A DNA stretch of 64,000 bases, from the NCBI RefSeq assembly GCF_002215215.1, contig NZ_CP018632.1, positions 3,778,501 through 3,842,500 of the forward strand. The letters run 5' to 3'. Of this stretch, positions 16,991-26,661 are shown piece by piece; position 1 is the stretch's first letter, and each line of letters starts with the position of its first letter. Under the pieces are notes generated by a model, which saw only the letters and a list, made by a program, of their open reading frames with translations, did not search any database and was not told where the DNA came from. The DNA comes from Granulosicoccus antarcticus IMCC3135 (GTDB lineage: Bacteria > Pseudomonadota > Gammaproteobacteria > Granulosicoccales > Granulosicoccaceae). The translations under genes were made by a program, and so were the position numbers.

Positions 16991-18343
16991 ATGCTGTTTT
17001 CACGAACGAAAGGCCTGTTTACTGGGGTAGTACTCTCAGTATTTACACTGCCTGCTTTAGCGCAGGATATGACGATCACCGTGTGGGCTGGTGGATCAAA
17101 CGACAATGACGCCTATAGAATCGATGCCATTTCCATGGCTGCAGACTTGCTTATGCGAGAAGCTGCAATAGAAGGAAGAGACTTGAATATCATTGTTGAG
17201 GGAAAGCGGGATTTTGGTGGTTGGGAAGAATTCAAGCAAGGTGTGACGCTGGCAGCAGAGGCAGGAAAAGCACCCAATATTGTTGTTACTTCGCATCTCG
17301 ATATCGCTCCGTGGAGTCAGGCTGGCTACATCGTTGCGGTTGAAGATTACCTGGATTTCGACTCATGGCCTCTCAACGATATCTATCCAAACCTATTGGA
17401 AATCGCTGCCTATAACGGCACTCAGTGGGGAATACCTCAGGATGCAGAGAGTCGTCCATTCTTTTTCTGGAAAGAGACCATGCGCGGCATTGGTTACTCG
17501 GATGATGACATAGCGGCATTACCAGATCGTGTGGCCTCTGGGGAGTACACCCTCACAAATGTGTTTGAGGATGCCAAAAAAGCGGTTGATATGGGACTCG
17601 TTGAAAAAGGCTATGGCTTCTATCCCAGGCCTTCAAACGGTCCTGACTGGGGGCAGTTCTACCAATCATTCGGTGGTGTGCTTCAAGATCCTGAGACCAA
17701 CAAACTGGTGCTCGACAAATCTGCAATGCAGGACTTCTATCAATTTTTCGTCGATGCAGTAGAAGCTGGAATCACGCGAAAAAATCATATCGGTACAGAT
17801 TACGGGCAGTGGTACAGCGAAGTTGCCAATGGCAAGGCTGCGCTTTGGCACGGCGGCACCTGGCACTACGCACGCTACACAGGACCAGAAGGAAATGATG
17901 ATTTCTTCGGAACCATTGAATTTTCGCTTATCCCCTCTGGCAACGAAAATGGAAAGCCCAACACCATTACGCAGCCGCTTGTCTATCTGGTTACGGACCA
18001 AGTCGACGACGACATCGAAGAGGTTGCAGCACAGCTGATAAAAATCGCCAGTGAGCCGCGAATCAACTCTTTGCATGCGATTAAATCAGCGCATCTTGCC
18101 ATTGGCAAGCAGCAGTCGAACATAGAGCTTTACTCGAACGATCGTTGGGCGTCTGAAGCGACTGATCGCCTGCTTGGCAGTGCCAATGCTCAACCCAATC
18201 ATTTGGACTATGGTGTCTATTCGGAAGCTATGTGGGCAGGGCTGGAGTCCGCGTGGACGGGTGTGAAGACTCCCGCTGACGCGGTGGCAGAACTCGAGGC
18301 TGAGTTGACTGCAAAACTCGGAGACGAGCTAATCGTACGCTGA
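16991..18343 (+). CDS. CUT1 ABC transporter substrate-binding protein
   Basis: A 450-aa periplasmic binding protein of the family-1 solute-binding type, with a Sec signal ending LPALAQ-D and GAGAGG upstream of the ATG. The pattern NIVVTSHLDIAPWSQAGYIV...YNGTQWGIPQDAESRPFFFWKE is typical of the fold. First gene of the operon 16991-26605. The substrate is inferred from the neighbours (phosphodiesterase, phosphatase) to be a glycerophosphodiester rather than a plain sugar, as for UgpB. Confidence 0.88.
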   Translation: MLFSRTKGLFTGVVLSVFTLPALAQDMTITVWAGGSNDNDAYRIDAISMAADLLMREAAIEGRDLNIIVEGKRDFGGWEEFKQGVTLAAEAGKAPNIVVTSHLDIAPWSQAGYIVAVEDYLDFDSWPLNDIYPNLLEIAAYNGTQWGIPQDAESRPFFFWKETMRGIGYSDDDIAALPDRVASGEYTLTNVFEDAKKAVDMGLVEKGYGFYPRPSNGPDWGQFYQSFGGVLQDPETNKLVLDKSAMQDFYQFFVDAVEAGITRKNHIGTDYGQWYSEVANGKAALWHGGTWHYARYTGPEGNDDFFGTIEFSLIPSGNENGKPNTITQPLVYLVTDQVDDDIEEVAAQLIKIASEPRINSLHAIKSAHLAIGKQQSNIELYSNDRWASEATDRLLGSANAQPNHLDYGVYSEAMWAGLESAWTGVKTPADAVAELEAELTAKLGDELIVR

Positions 18344-18350
18344 GCCTTAC

Positions 18351-18378
18351 GCCAGAGGTGGGCACCACCACCTCTGGC
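18351..18378 (+). other. intercistronic hairpin between binding protein and permease genes
   Basis: GCCAGAGGTGG-GCACCA-CCACCTCTGGC is a perfect 11-bp stem with a 6-nt loop and no T-run. It is placed just after the binding-protein stop, where such hairpins usually protect the upstream message and partly stop transcription, giving more binding protein than permease. Confidence 0.65.
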
Positions 18379-18401
18379 AACACGTTCTATGAGGTATCTA
18401 A

Positions 18402-19703
18402 ATGTTTCAACGATATTCACTCGGATTCGCCTTTCTGGCACCCGCTATTGTCATAGTGGTTTTGTTTTTTTTGGCGCCCGTAGTCTTAACCGTTTTTTTC
18501 GCTTTTACCAATATGTCCACCTCGACGGGAATTCGAGGCGGTGAATATCTGCTGACTCAATCCAGCTTGCATGAATTGAGCGCACAGGGAGTCTCAGAGC
18601 AGACACTCACCGCACTCAAGGACTCCAGTTACAACGTCGACGAAGTCGGACTGTCTCGCTTTGCCGAGGCGCAAGGCCAAGCAACGGCAAACGAATTCAA
18701 AAAACTTCATGATGGCGCAGTGTTTGGAAACAAGCGAGAAATTGATAGAGCGCTGAAGGAGTTGAGCGTTAACAAGATTCGCTCAACACGCGATAGAAAG
18801 GCTGCTGCTGATTTTTTCAAGGTCAGTGTCATGGATGAACGGATAGACACCGAAGAAGAGTTTCGTGCAGTACTGATAAGTTCGAATATTGCCGCTGAGG
18901 AACACGATTCCCTGACTGCTGAGGCCTACACGGGGTGGACCTGGACTATCCAGAACATGAAGCTGTTGTTCTCATTGGATTCATCCTATCGCTATGCCAT
19001 CAACACCGTTTTCTATGTCATCTTGACGCTGGGTTTTAATATTGGTTTTGGTCTGTTCCTGGCTATTTCCACGTTTTATCTTCCCGGGAAAATAGCGTCG
19101 ACGTTTCGCACCGTCTGGTTTTTACCCCGAATCCTTCCGCCCGTTCTCTACGTTCTTATGTGGAAGTGGTTTACCTGGGACACCGGGTTTATCGCAACGG
19201 TAACTTCCTACTTTGGCATTGCACCGCGAAACTGGATGCTGGACACGGCGGCTAACGCCTGGGTTTCTGTCGTGTTGATTAACGGCTTTGTTGGTGCGTC
19301 TCTGGGAATGATCCTGTTTTCATCGGCTATCAAGGCGATTCCAAGTTCGATGCTATATGCCTCTGAGGTCGATGGGGCTAACCGGTGGCAACAAATTAGG
19401 TACATCATCATTCCTCAGCTTAGCTGGCCAATACTATTTACAACCTCTTATCAAACACTCTCACTCTTGACCTCTTTTGAATACATTCTGCTGGCTACAG
19501 AAGGGGGGCCAGGCAGAGCGACCGAGGTTTGGGCATTGGCTGCCTACCACACGGCTTTGAACAACTATGGGGGGAATCTCCAGTACGGCTTCGGTGCAGC
19601 CTACGCACTGGTCCTTGTCGTCATCGGTATCGCTGCAAGCCTTCTCTACTTGAAATTCTTCAATTTCAAGGAGCTTGTAACAAAACCGCGAATTGAACAG
19701 TAG
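18402..19703 (+). CDS. ABC transporter permease, MalF-like with large periplasmic insert
   Basis: A 433-aa inner-membrane permease. After helix 1 (residues 8-30) comes a soluble helical insert of about 140 residues (residues 40-180), as in MalF-type subunits. The remaining helices follow, with the ATPase-docking EAA loop EVDGANRWQQIRYIIIPQL. GAGG lies 7 bases before ATG. It pairs with the permease starting at 19715. Confidence 0.88.
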   Translation: MFQRYSLGFAFLAPAIVIVVLFFLAPVVLTVFFAFTNMSTSTGIRGGEYLLTQSSLHELSAQGVSEQTLTALKDSSYNVDEVGLSRFAEAQGQATANEFKKLHDGAVFGNKREIDRALKELSVNKIRSTRDRKAAADFFKVSVMDERIDTEEEFRAVLISSNIAAEEHDSLTAEAYTGWTWTIQNMKLLFSLDSSYRYAINTVFYVILTLGFNIGFGLFLAISTFYLPGKIASTFRTVWFLPRILPPVLYVLMWKWFTWDTGFIATVTSYFGIAPRNWMLDTAANAWVSVVLINGFVGASLGMILFSSAIKAIPSSMLYASEVDGANRWQQIRYIIIPQLSWPILFTTSYQTLSLLTSFEYILLATEGGPGRATEVWALAAYHTALNNYGGNLQYGFGAAYALVLVVIGIAASLLYLKFFNFKELVTKPRIEQ

Positions 19704-19714
19704 GGGAAGCAATC

Positions 19715-20542
19715 GTGCACTCAAATTTTAAATCATGGCCTGTAATAGTCATTCTTACAGTGGTGTCTTTGCCACTGCTGATCATGTTTGTTTTCCAGAT
19801 TGTAGATACCTTTACAAACCCCTACCCGGGAAGTATCTGGCCACAGACATTTACCCTGGAGCATTGGCGATTCCTTTGGGAAAAACCAGACACGGGGCGA
19901 GCCAATATATGGGCGGTAACCTGGAATACATTTGTGTTCGCAGGCGCCACCGCAATCGCTGTCACGTCAATCTCATTAACAGCTGCGTATGCCTTGTCTC
20001 GATTGAACTTTCCAGCAAGACGTTTTTTTCTGGCAGGTCTGATTGTATTGCACGCATTTCCAACGATCACTCTTATCATTGCGATATTTCTGATTCTCCA
20101 GTATCTGGGACTCTATGATTCATTGATTGGCGTGATCCTGGTCAAGTCAGCATTGGAGCTGCCATTTGGTATCTGGATAATGAAAGGATTCTACGATACC
20201 GTGCCGTGGGAAATAGAAATGGCGGGTGTACAGGACGGTGCAAGTAGATTGACGGTCTGGTGGAAGCTTGTATTGCCACAGGTTCAACCTGGATTGTCAG
20301 CACTTCTGATCTTCTCGTTTCTATCCGGGTGGAGCGAATTCATATTGCCACTCGTGCTTGCACCAGGAAACGAGGCACAGGTACTTTCAACTTACTTGTC
20401 AGCGTTGATACTTGATGATACCAAGCCCGATTTTAACCTGTTCAAATCGGTGGGTATGTTCTATGCGATACCCGTTATCGTCATTTACCTCATATTTCAA
20501 AACAAGCTAATGAATATTTACGGTGGAGGTTCAAAAGGCTGA
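19715..20542 (+). CDS. ABC transporter permease, MalG/UgpE-like
   Basis: A 275-aa permease with six predicted helices and the EAA loop EMAGVQDGASRLTVWWKLVLP. Start GTG 19715 with GGGGAAG upstream, 11 bp after the first permease. It overlaps the ATPase gene by one base (TGATG). Confidence 0.88.
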   Translation: MHSNFKSWPVIVILTVVSLPLLIMFVFQIVDTFTNPYPGSIWPQTFTLEHWRFLWEKPDTGRANIWAVTWNTFVFAGATAIAVTSISLTAAYALSRLNFPARRFFLAGLIVLHAFPTITLIIAIFLILQYLGLYDSLIGVILVKSALELPFGIWIMKGFYDTVPWEIEMAGVQDGASRLTVWWKLVLPQVQPGLSALLIFSFLSGWSEFILPLVLAPGNEAQVLSTYLSALILDDTKPDFNLFKSVGMFYAIPVIVIYLIFQNKLMNIYGGGSKG

Positions 20543-21591
20543 TGCAAATAAAACTAACAAATTTCACAAAATCATTTGGCGATATAACCGTCATTGACAA
20601 GCTGAATCTGACTGTCAATAGTGGTGAAATGTTGGCACTGCTGGGCTCATCAGGTTGCGGTAAATCCACCACCTTGTTCACGATCTGCGGTATTCACAGG
20701 ATGAACGGCGGAACCTTGCATTTCGGGGATCGCGATGTGTCGAATGTTCCTTCTCAGAAACGGAATGTCGGTGTTGTTTTTCAGAACTATGCACTCTATC
20801 CGCATATGAGTATTCGTGAAAACATAGCTTTCCCACTTAAAGTACAAAAGCAGGACAATGCAACGATACTTCGGAAAGTGGACGAGATAGCCGAGCTTGT
20901 GCATATCTCCGAGCTACTGGATCGAAAACCTGCGCAACTATCAGGTGGACAGCAACAACGTGTTGCATTGTCCAGGGCACTTGTACGTAAGCCTGATGTT
21001 CTACTTCTCGATGAGCCGCTCGCGAATCTGGATGCCAAGTTAAGACTTGAAATGCGTTCGGAAATTCGGCGTATTCAACTCGAGACCGGTATAACCGCCG
21101 TTCTGGTCACACATGATCAAGTGGAAGCGATGTCGATGTGCGATCGAATTGCCTTGATGAAAGATGGAAAGATACTGCAATTGTCCGAGCCTGATCAGAT
21201 GTATAACGATCCGGCCAATAAATTTGTAGCAGGTTTTCTCGGCAATCCACCTATCTCGTTTATCGATTCCACTGTTGGTGATGGCCATTTTGTTTTCGGT
21301 GAAAACAAAATAAGGATATCGGAGGCTCTGAAAGTAAAAGTCAAAAATCGGGTTGACCTTGGCTTGCGTCCTGAGTTCTTTGGCCCACAATTTGGTGAGG
21401 GTGTGCGAGGTAAAGTGAGCTTCGTTGAAACGCAAGGTCGTGAAGATCTGTACAACGTCACCCTGACAGATGGAACGGTATTGCGATCCATCCAGCCTGC
21501 TGGAAACCGCGTTCAACTTGGGGCGGATGTCAACTGGGGAGTCGCCACGGAAAATGTCATGGCGTTTTCAGAGCAGGGTTTACGATTGTGA
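20542..21591 (+). CDS. ABC transporter ATPase, UgpC/MalK-like
   Basis: A 349-aa ATPase that energises the transporter from the cytoplasm. Walker A GSSGCGKST, signature LSGGQQQRV, Walker B VLLLDEPLANLD, switch His in LVTHDQ, and a C-terminal TOBE region from about residue 240. GTGA overlap with the phosphodiesterase gene shows coupling of transport and hydrolysis. Confidence 0.93.
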   Translation: MQIKLTNFTKSFGDITVIDKLNLTVNSGEMLALLGSSGCGKSTTLFTICGIHRMNGGTLHFGDRDVSNVPSQKRNVGVVFQNYALYPHMSIRENIAFPLKVQKQDNATILRKVDEIAELVHISELLDRKPAQLSGGQQQRVALSRALVRKPDVLLLDEPLANLDAKLRLEMRSEIRRIQLETGITAVLVTHDQVEAMSMCDRIALMKDGKILQLSEPDQMYNDPANKFVAGFLGNPPISFIDSTVGDGHFVFGENKIRISEALKVKVKNRVDLGLRPEFFGPQFGEGVRGKVSFVETQGREDLYNVTLTDGTVLRSIQPAGNRVQLGADVNWGVATENVMAFSEQGLRL

Positions 21592-23006
21592 ATCAATCGC
21601 TGCCGTATTCCCGACCATTGTCGATAGCACATCGCGGTGCTAGTGCTTATGCGCCAGCGAATTCAATACAGGCATTTCTTTTCGCTGCACAATTGGGTGC
21701 AGACATGTGGGAGGTGGACTTACGCCTGTCAGCAGACAAGCAAATACTGGCGTTTCACGACGATAATTTGCCTGATGGTCGCAAGATAGGTGAGTTGAGC
21801 TATGCGGAGATACAAAAGGCTGTTCCAATTGATACGCCGCCATTGTTCAAGGACATATTGAATCTTGCACAACAGCACAAGTGCGGCATCTATGCTGACA
21901 TCAAAGATCGAGAGGCTGCCATTCCAATATCCAACATGCTGACTGAGCAAAAGATTGAGTTAGCGATTCTAGGCTCGTTTGATCAGGCGACCATCACTCT
22001 GCTGATTGAGCACGAGACTCCCTATCCACTGGCTGGTTTGATACCTGTTGGCGCCGACCCTTTCAGCTTCCCGCTTGATATTGATGTCATTCATCTGTGC
22101 TGGGAGCGATTGGATAGACCGCAGGATCTATTGGATGAAGCGTTCTTTGCCAGGTGTCGAAAAGAGGGGCGGAAGGTTGTACTGTGGCATGAAGAGGGGC
22201 CTGCTCGTATGAGTGAGCTTCGGGGCCTGCCGGTTTTTGGTATCTGCTCTGATCAGCCCGAGCTGGTCCATCCATTTGTGCCACCTGAGGACTGGCCGGT
22301 TCAAATTGTTTGCCACCGTGGTGCCAATCATATAGCTCCGGAAAATACATTAAAGGGGGCAGTGGCTTGTTTTGCAGCAGGTTTCAGTCATGTTGAGCTT
22401 GACGTTCAGGTAACCGCTGACAATAAGCTTGTTGCCATGCATGACTCATCCCTTGAACGAACATCCAACGGTACAGGCCCGGTCTGTGAGAAGACGCTAA
22501 AGGAGCTAGGCAACCTGAGTGCTGGTGCATGGTTTTCAGATCACTATGCTGATGAAAAGATACCCACACTTGAGGCCTATTTGCGTCTTGCAAAATCCTG
22601 GGGCAGACAGCTCTATGTTGAGTTGAAAAATGCACCTGCAGAGCTTGTGTGGCAGTCAGTGGTGTCGAATGAAATGGTCGATAGCTGCTTCTTCTGGTCT
22701 TTCAATCATGATTTGCTGGTCGATATGCGGGCGATTGCACCCACTGCTCATATAATGTTGCGACGACAGGATTTTGATACGCTCAATGAAACACTCGAAA
22801 GTCTGTCTCCTGCGCTTGTTGAATATACCGTGAATGATGAGCTACATGATATTGAAACTCTGCGTGATAAAAACGTTCTTTCCATGCTCGCGTACAACGG
22901 TAAGGATTTAGAGGTATTCCAATCTATCGTTGCTTTGAAACCGGATCTTGTGAACCTCGGATATCCATTCGAGTTTGCAGCGTTCATTTCTGATAAACGA
23001 GAATAG
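21588..23006 (+). CDS. tandem-domain glycerophosphodiester phosphodiesterase
   Basis: A 472-aa cytoplasmic protein with two GDPD TIM-barrel domains in one chain, about twice the usual length. Domain 2 (about 238-470) has all expected residues: H243-R244, E270/D272, H285-D286 and E345 (VELK). Domain 1 (about 9-235) keeps H15-R16, E42/D44 and H57-D58 but has PAN for PEN and D104 (ADIK) where a metal-binding Glu is usual. It hydrolyses glycerophosphodiesters after uptake. Start GTG overlaps the ATPase stop. No signal peptide. Confidence 0.88.
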   Translation: MNQSLPYSRPLSIAHRGASAYAPANSIQAFLFAAQLGADMWEVDLRLSADKQILAFHDDNLPDGRKIGELSYAEIQKAVPIDTPPLFKDILNLAQQHKCGIYADIKDREAAIPISNMLTEQKIELAILGSFDQATITLLIEHETPYPLAGLIPVGADPFSFPLDIDVIHLCWERLDRPQDLLDEAFFARCRKEGRKVVLWHEEGPARMSELRGLPVFGICSDQPELVHPFVPPEDWPVQIVCHRGANHIAPENTLKGAVACFAAGFSHVELDVQVTADNKLVAMHDSSLERTSNGTGPVCEKTLKELGNLSAGAWFSDHYADEKIPTLEAYLRLAKSWGRQLYVELKNAPAELVWQSVVSNEMVDSCFFWSFNHDLLVDMRAIAPTAHIMLRRQDFDTLNETLESLSPALVEYTVNDELHDIETLRDKNVLSMLAYNGKDLEVFQSIVALKPDLVNLGYPFEFAAFISDKRE

Positions 23007-23007
23007 C

Positions 23008-24024
23008 GTGTCCAAAAAGCACAATAAGTCTGTGACCTCATTTGATGTTGCTCAACAAGCAGGTGTTTCGCGATCAATGGTATCTCGCGCCTATACAGAC
23101 GGTGCAAAAATATCGAACGAGTCCCGCAAGAAGGTATACGAGGCAGCTGAAAAATTAGGGTATCGGGTTAATTATCTGGCAAGAGGGCTGCAGACGCGCC
23201 AATCCAATCTTGTTGGCATCGTAGCTTCTGCTCTTGATACGCCATTTCGTGCGCGACAGGTAAAGATGGCGGCACGTGAGTTCATAAGGCAGGGGTATCG
23301 TCCCATGTTGATGGTGGCGGAAACGCCAGATGAAGTCGAACAATTGATATCACTTCTCTTTAGCTACAATGTTGCGGGCATGCTGATTACCTCTGCCACC
23401 CCTTCCTCAGAGATCATTGTTGAGAGTAATAATTTATCCGTTCCGGTTGTGCTGATTAACAGGGAGACTGAGATAGTCGGTCCTGATAAAGTTCAAATAG
23501 ATATACAGCAGGCTGGAAAGCTGGCTTTTGATATGTTGATTCGTTCGGGGGCAAAAAACCTGGCTGTTGTACGGCCTGTATCGCCCTCATTCTCAGTGAC
23601 CGGGCGCTCTGACGCATTTGTACAGCACTGTTCTGAGAATGGGTACAGCGCACAAGTGTTCAATGCTGCTTCACAAAGCTATGACTCTGGCTTCGAGGTT
23701 GCAGGTAAAATAGGTCTGGCCCTCGACAGGATAGATGGACTTTTCTGCACAACTGACTTACTGGCTATTGGCGTCATGGATCGACTACGGGCGGATTGGA
23801 ATGTTGACATACCCAATGGGCTGCAAATTGTCGGATTTGATGACATAGAGCAAGCGAAGTGGGGTAGCTATCAGCTATCTACGATACGGCAAGATGCCAA
23901 GGAACAAGCCTGCGCGGCAGTTGATCTCATGCTGGACAGAATAGAGAATCCTGATCGAGATCCTAAAATCTACCTTCAAACCGTGGTTCCGATATTCAGA
24001 AATACAACGCAGAAATCGCAATGA
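23008..24024 (+). CDS. LacI-family regulator of the phosphodiester operon
   Basis: A 338-aa regulator from GTG 23008; the frame extends to TTG 22975 inside the upstream gene. The helix-turn-helix VTSFDVAQQAGVSRSMVSRAY is followed by a hinge helix and effector domain ending VGFDDIEQAKWGSY. It lies inside the operon it probably controls through the palindromes at 16813 and 16875. Its stop overlaps the next start (ATGA). Confidence 0.87.
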   Translation: MSKKHNKSVTSFDVAQQAGVSRSMVSRAYTDGAKISNESRKKVYEAAEKLGYRVNYLARGLQTRQSNLVGIVASALDTPFRARQVKMAAREFIRQGYRPMLMVAETPDEVEQLISLLFSYNVAGMLITSATPSSEIIVESNNLSVPVVLINRETEIVGPDKVQIDIQQAGKLAFDMLIRSGAKNLAVVRPVSPSFSVTGRSDAFVQHCSENGYSAQVFNAASQSYDSGFEVAGKIGLALDRIDGLFCTTDLLAIGVMDRLRADWNVDIPNGLQIVGFDDIEQAKWGSYQLSTIRQDAKEQACAAVDLMLDRIENPDRDPKIYLQTVVPIFRNTTQKSQ

Positions 24025-24830
24025 TTGATCGAATTGACGAAAGACTTGAATTGGCTAAAAGAATTGCGGTGGAGGCCGGTGATCTGGCTTCTGGCATGCG
24101 GTCCAACAGGGGAGACCTGGTTGGTAACGTGAAATCGCATCAGGATTTCGTAACAGCTGCTGATCTAGCCGCTGAACGACTCATCCGTGATCGAATTTCC
24201 GAACACTTCTCTGACGATTCTGTATTGGGTGAGGAGCAGGGAACTTCGGGCGATGGCAAGGCTCTATGGGTTGTTGATCCGATCGACGGTACGACCAATT
24301 TTATGCACGGTCTTGCCGATTGGTGCGTATCAATCGCATTTTGCTACGACGGTGTCATTGTTTGTGGCGCAATCTACGTCCCTGACAGCGCCACACTTGC
24401 GTGGGCAAGTCTGGGTAATGGCGCATTCATGAATGGCGAACGTATGGCTGTGTCTTCGTGTGTGGACCCCAAGCGTGCCTTGGTATTGCTTGGTCGATCC
24501 GGCAGGACCAGTAATGCTGACTACCTGAGCCTTATCAAGAGCGTATTCGAACAAGGAATGGAGTATCGTCGCAACGGTTCTGCTGCAGTGAGTTTGCTAA
24601 CCGTCGCATGCGGTCGTGTTGAAGGGTTCTATGAGTCTCATCTGAATGCCTGGGATGTTTTTGCAGGAATTCTTCTCATACAAGAAGCAGGGGGGAAGGT
24701 TGATTGTCCTTCCATCACAGAGTTCATTACCAATGGTGGCTACCTGATGGCCAGTAACACTTGTTTACATGACGATATGTCAGTTATCTCAAGAGCTCAT
24801 GACGCCGACATTGCCTTAGCGGCTGAATAG
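24021..24830 (+). CDS. inositol monophosphatase family protein
   Basis: A 269-aa Mg2+-dependent phosphatase. The metal motifs are intact: GEE at 70-72, DPIDGTTN at 86-93 and WD at 211-212 followed by the Ala-Gly context. Family members remove phosphate from inositol 1-phosphate and related phosphates. In this operon it would dephosphorylate the product of phosphodiester hydrolysis. With iol genes 10 kb away, inositol phosphate is the most attractive substrate, but glycerol phosphate or others remain possible. Confidence 0.88.
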   Translation: MIDRIDERLELAKRIAVEAGDLASGMRSNRGDLVGNVKSHQDFVTAADLAAERLIRDRISEHFSDDSVLGEEQGTSGDGKALWVVDPIDGTTNFMHGLADWCVSIAFCYDGVIVCGAIYVPDSATLAWASLGNGAFMNGERMAVSSCVDPKRALVLLGRSGRTSNADYLSLIKSVFEQGMEYRRNGSAAVSLLTVACGRVEGFYESHLNAWDVFAGILLIQEAGGKVDCPSITEFITNGGYLMASNTCLHDDMSVISRAHDADIALAAE

Positions 24831-24907
24831 AGGATGTTCTACCAGTGCTGGTTTCAGGTGAGTGCAAGGGTGTTTCGCACCGCTGCCATTGTATGATAGG
24901 TTATTGA

Positions 24908-26605
24908 ATGGAAATATTGAGTTTCGTAGTAAACCTGACTGGCGCCACAATGCTCCTGCTCTTTTCTGTACGTTTGGTACGGACAGGAATAGAGCGTGCA
25001 CATGGAGCCGCATTTCAGAAACACCTGGTCAAGCAGACAAATTTGATCAGTGCCAGTTTGTCTGGGGTTGGTCTGGCCGTAATACTGCAAAGCTCTGCAG
25101 CTGTTGCATTGTTGGCATCCGGCTTTTTCATGTCGGGCTATCTGAGCTTTTCTACTGGCCTTGCAATTGTATTGGGCGGAGATTTAGGCTCTGCGTTGGT
25201 AATACGTATATTGTCTTATTCTGTGGATTGGATAATTGCACCCTTGCTGGCGGTTGGCGGCTGGTGTGTGATCAAGTCGGAAAGCAAAACACTGCGTCAA
25301 TATGGCCGTGTCATTATGGGCATCGCACTCATATTGATATCGTTAGGCTATCTTCGTCAAGCAATCGAACCATTTCGGGAGAGTGCTCTCCTGCCTACTA
25401 TTGCGGCTTACCTGGAGCAGGATTACGTATCCGCATTTATTGTAGGTGCAATACTTACATTTGGAATGCACTCCAGTGTTGCTGCAATACTGGTAGTCAT
25501 CACCTTCGTTGAAATTGATGCGGTCACGTTTGAAGCGGGCCTGTCGTTGCTGGTCGGGGCCAATTTTGGTAGTGGATTCATACCAGTCTGGTTAACCAAA
25601 GGCATGCCGGGTGAGGCACGCAGACTGGTTTTTGCAAATCTGTTTGCTCGTGGAATATTGTCACTGTTTGTGCTGAGTATCTTACCCATCCTTCATTCCT
25701 ATTTTGTTGGAAAGCCGGAGCCTGGCTCTCACATGCTGATGGTTGGGCATATGGTTTTCAACGCCACTTTGGTTCTGTTGACTCTTCCCTTCTGCCGGCA
25801 TATCGAAGGCATCATGAAGAAAATGTACCCAGGCAGACAGTCCGTTAAAAGTGTGAAGCGGGCTCTGATACAACCTGTCTCCGTACTGGAAAAAGGCACG
25901 ATCAACACGCCTAAACTGGCATTTACCAGTTTGAAACAAGAACTTCTCAGAATGCTGGGCCTGGTTGAATCAATGTTTCATCCTGTCATGCAAATCTATT
26001 TGGACAGCAATGATGATCAGGTTCAAGCGATCAGACAGAAAGACAAAGAAGTGAACGCTTGTCTTTTCGGAATTCGCTCTTTTGTTGCAAGCATTCCAAC
26101 AGAGCTCTATAACAAGGCTGAGTCCAGAGTGGCGAGTGATTTGCTCGAATACGCTATACGGCTTGAATCCGCAGGGGATGTTGTTGCAAGGCAGATTACA
26201 GAGCTGGCCGTAGACTTTCGTATCAATGGATACAAGTTCAGCGGTGAAGGACAGGCAGAGCTGACAAAAATGCATGAAGAAATTCTTTCAAATTTCAAAC
26301 TTGCGGCTAATGTCCTTATTTCAAATGATCCTGAGAATGCCAGGCTCTTGAGCCTTGAGAAAACAGAGATCAAGCGGGTTGAACGACAAAGTCGAAAACG
26401 ACATTTGAAGCGTTTGCAGAATGGCCTGACAGAGAGTTTCGAGACCAGCGACATACATTTGGAAACACTCAGAGCATTCAGAGAGTTCAACGGTCATGTC
26501 GCTGCGATAGCCTATCCAGTTCTGTATGAAACTGGACAGTTACTTGAAACACGATTAATTACCACTCTTCCCGTGAGTTCGGATTCTGTGAAAAAGCAGG
26601 CATAG
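24908..26605 (+). CDS. Na/Pi cotransporter family protein with PhoU-like domain
   Basis: A 565-aa protein: eight or nine membrane helices carrying two Na/Pi family repeats (ILQSSAAVALLASG and GMHSSVAAILVVITF), then a cytoplasmic PhoU-like helical domain from about residue 330. E. coli YjbB of this family exports phosphate. As the last gene of the operon it could discharge phosphate released by the phosphatase; direction of transport is inference. It lies 77 bp after the phosphatase gene. Confidence 0.85.
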   Translation: MEILSFVVNLTGATMLLLFSVRLVRTGIERAHGAAFQKHLVKQTNLISASLSGVGLAVILQSSAAVALLASGFFMSGYLSFSTGLAIVLGGDLGSALVIRILSYSVDWIIAPLLAVGGWCVIKSESKTLRQYGRVIMGIALILISLGYLRQAIEPFRESALLPTIAAYLEQDYVSAFIVGAILTFGMHSSVAAILVVITFVEIDAVTFEAGLSLLVGANFGSGFIPVWLTKGMPGEARRLVFANLFARGILSLFVLSILPILHSYFVGKPEPGSHMLMVGHMVFNATLVLLTLPFCRHIEGIMKKMYPGRQSVKSVKRALIQPVSVLEKGTINTPKLAFTSLKQELLRMLGLVESMFHPVMQIYLDSNDDQVQAIRQKDKEVNACLFGIRSFVASIPTELYNKAESRVASDLLEYAIRLESAGDVVARQITELAVDFRINGYKFSGEGQAELTKMHEEILSNFKLAANVLISNDPENARLLSLEKTEIKRVERQSRKRHLKRLQNGLTESFETSDIHLETLRAFREFNGHVAAIAYPVLYETGQLLETRLITTLPVSSDSVKKQA

Positions 26606-26613
26606 GCCTGCTT
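26591..26613 (-). terminator. intrinsic terminator of the amidase gene
   Basis: On the minus strand AAGCAGGC-CTAT-GCCTGCTT followed by TTT forms an 8-bp stem with a short U-run. It overlaps the 3' end of the Na/Pi gene and sits about 50 bp past the amidase stop, so the convergent genes share it. Confidence 0.6.
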
Positions 26614-26661
26614 GTCAAGCTGATCCTAAACATCCGTCATCCGAATTCATCGTCGAGTTTG

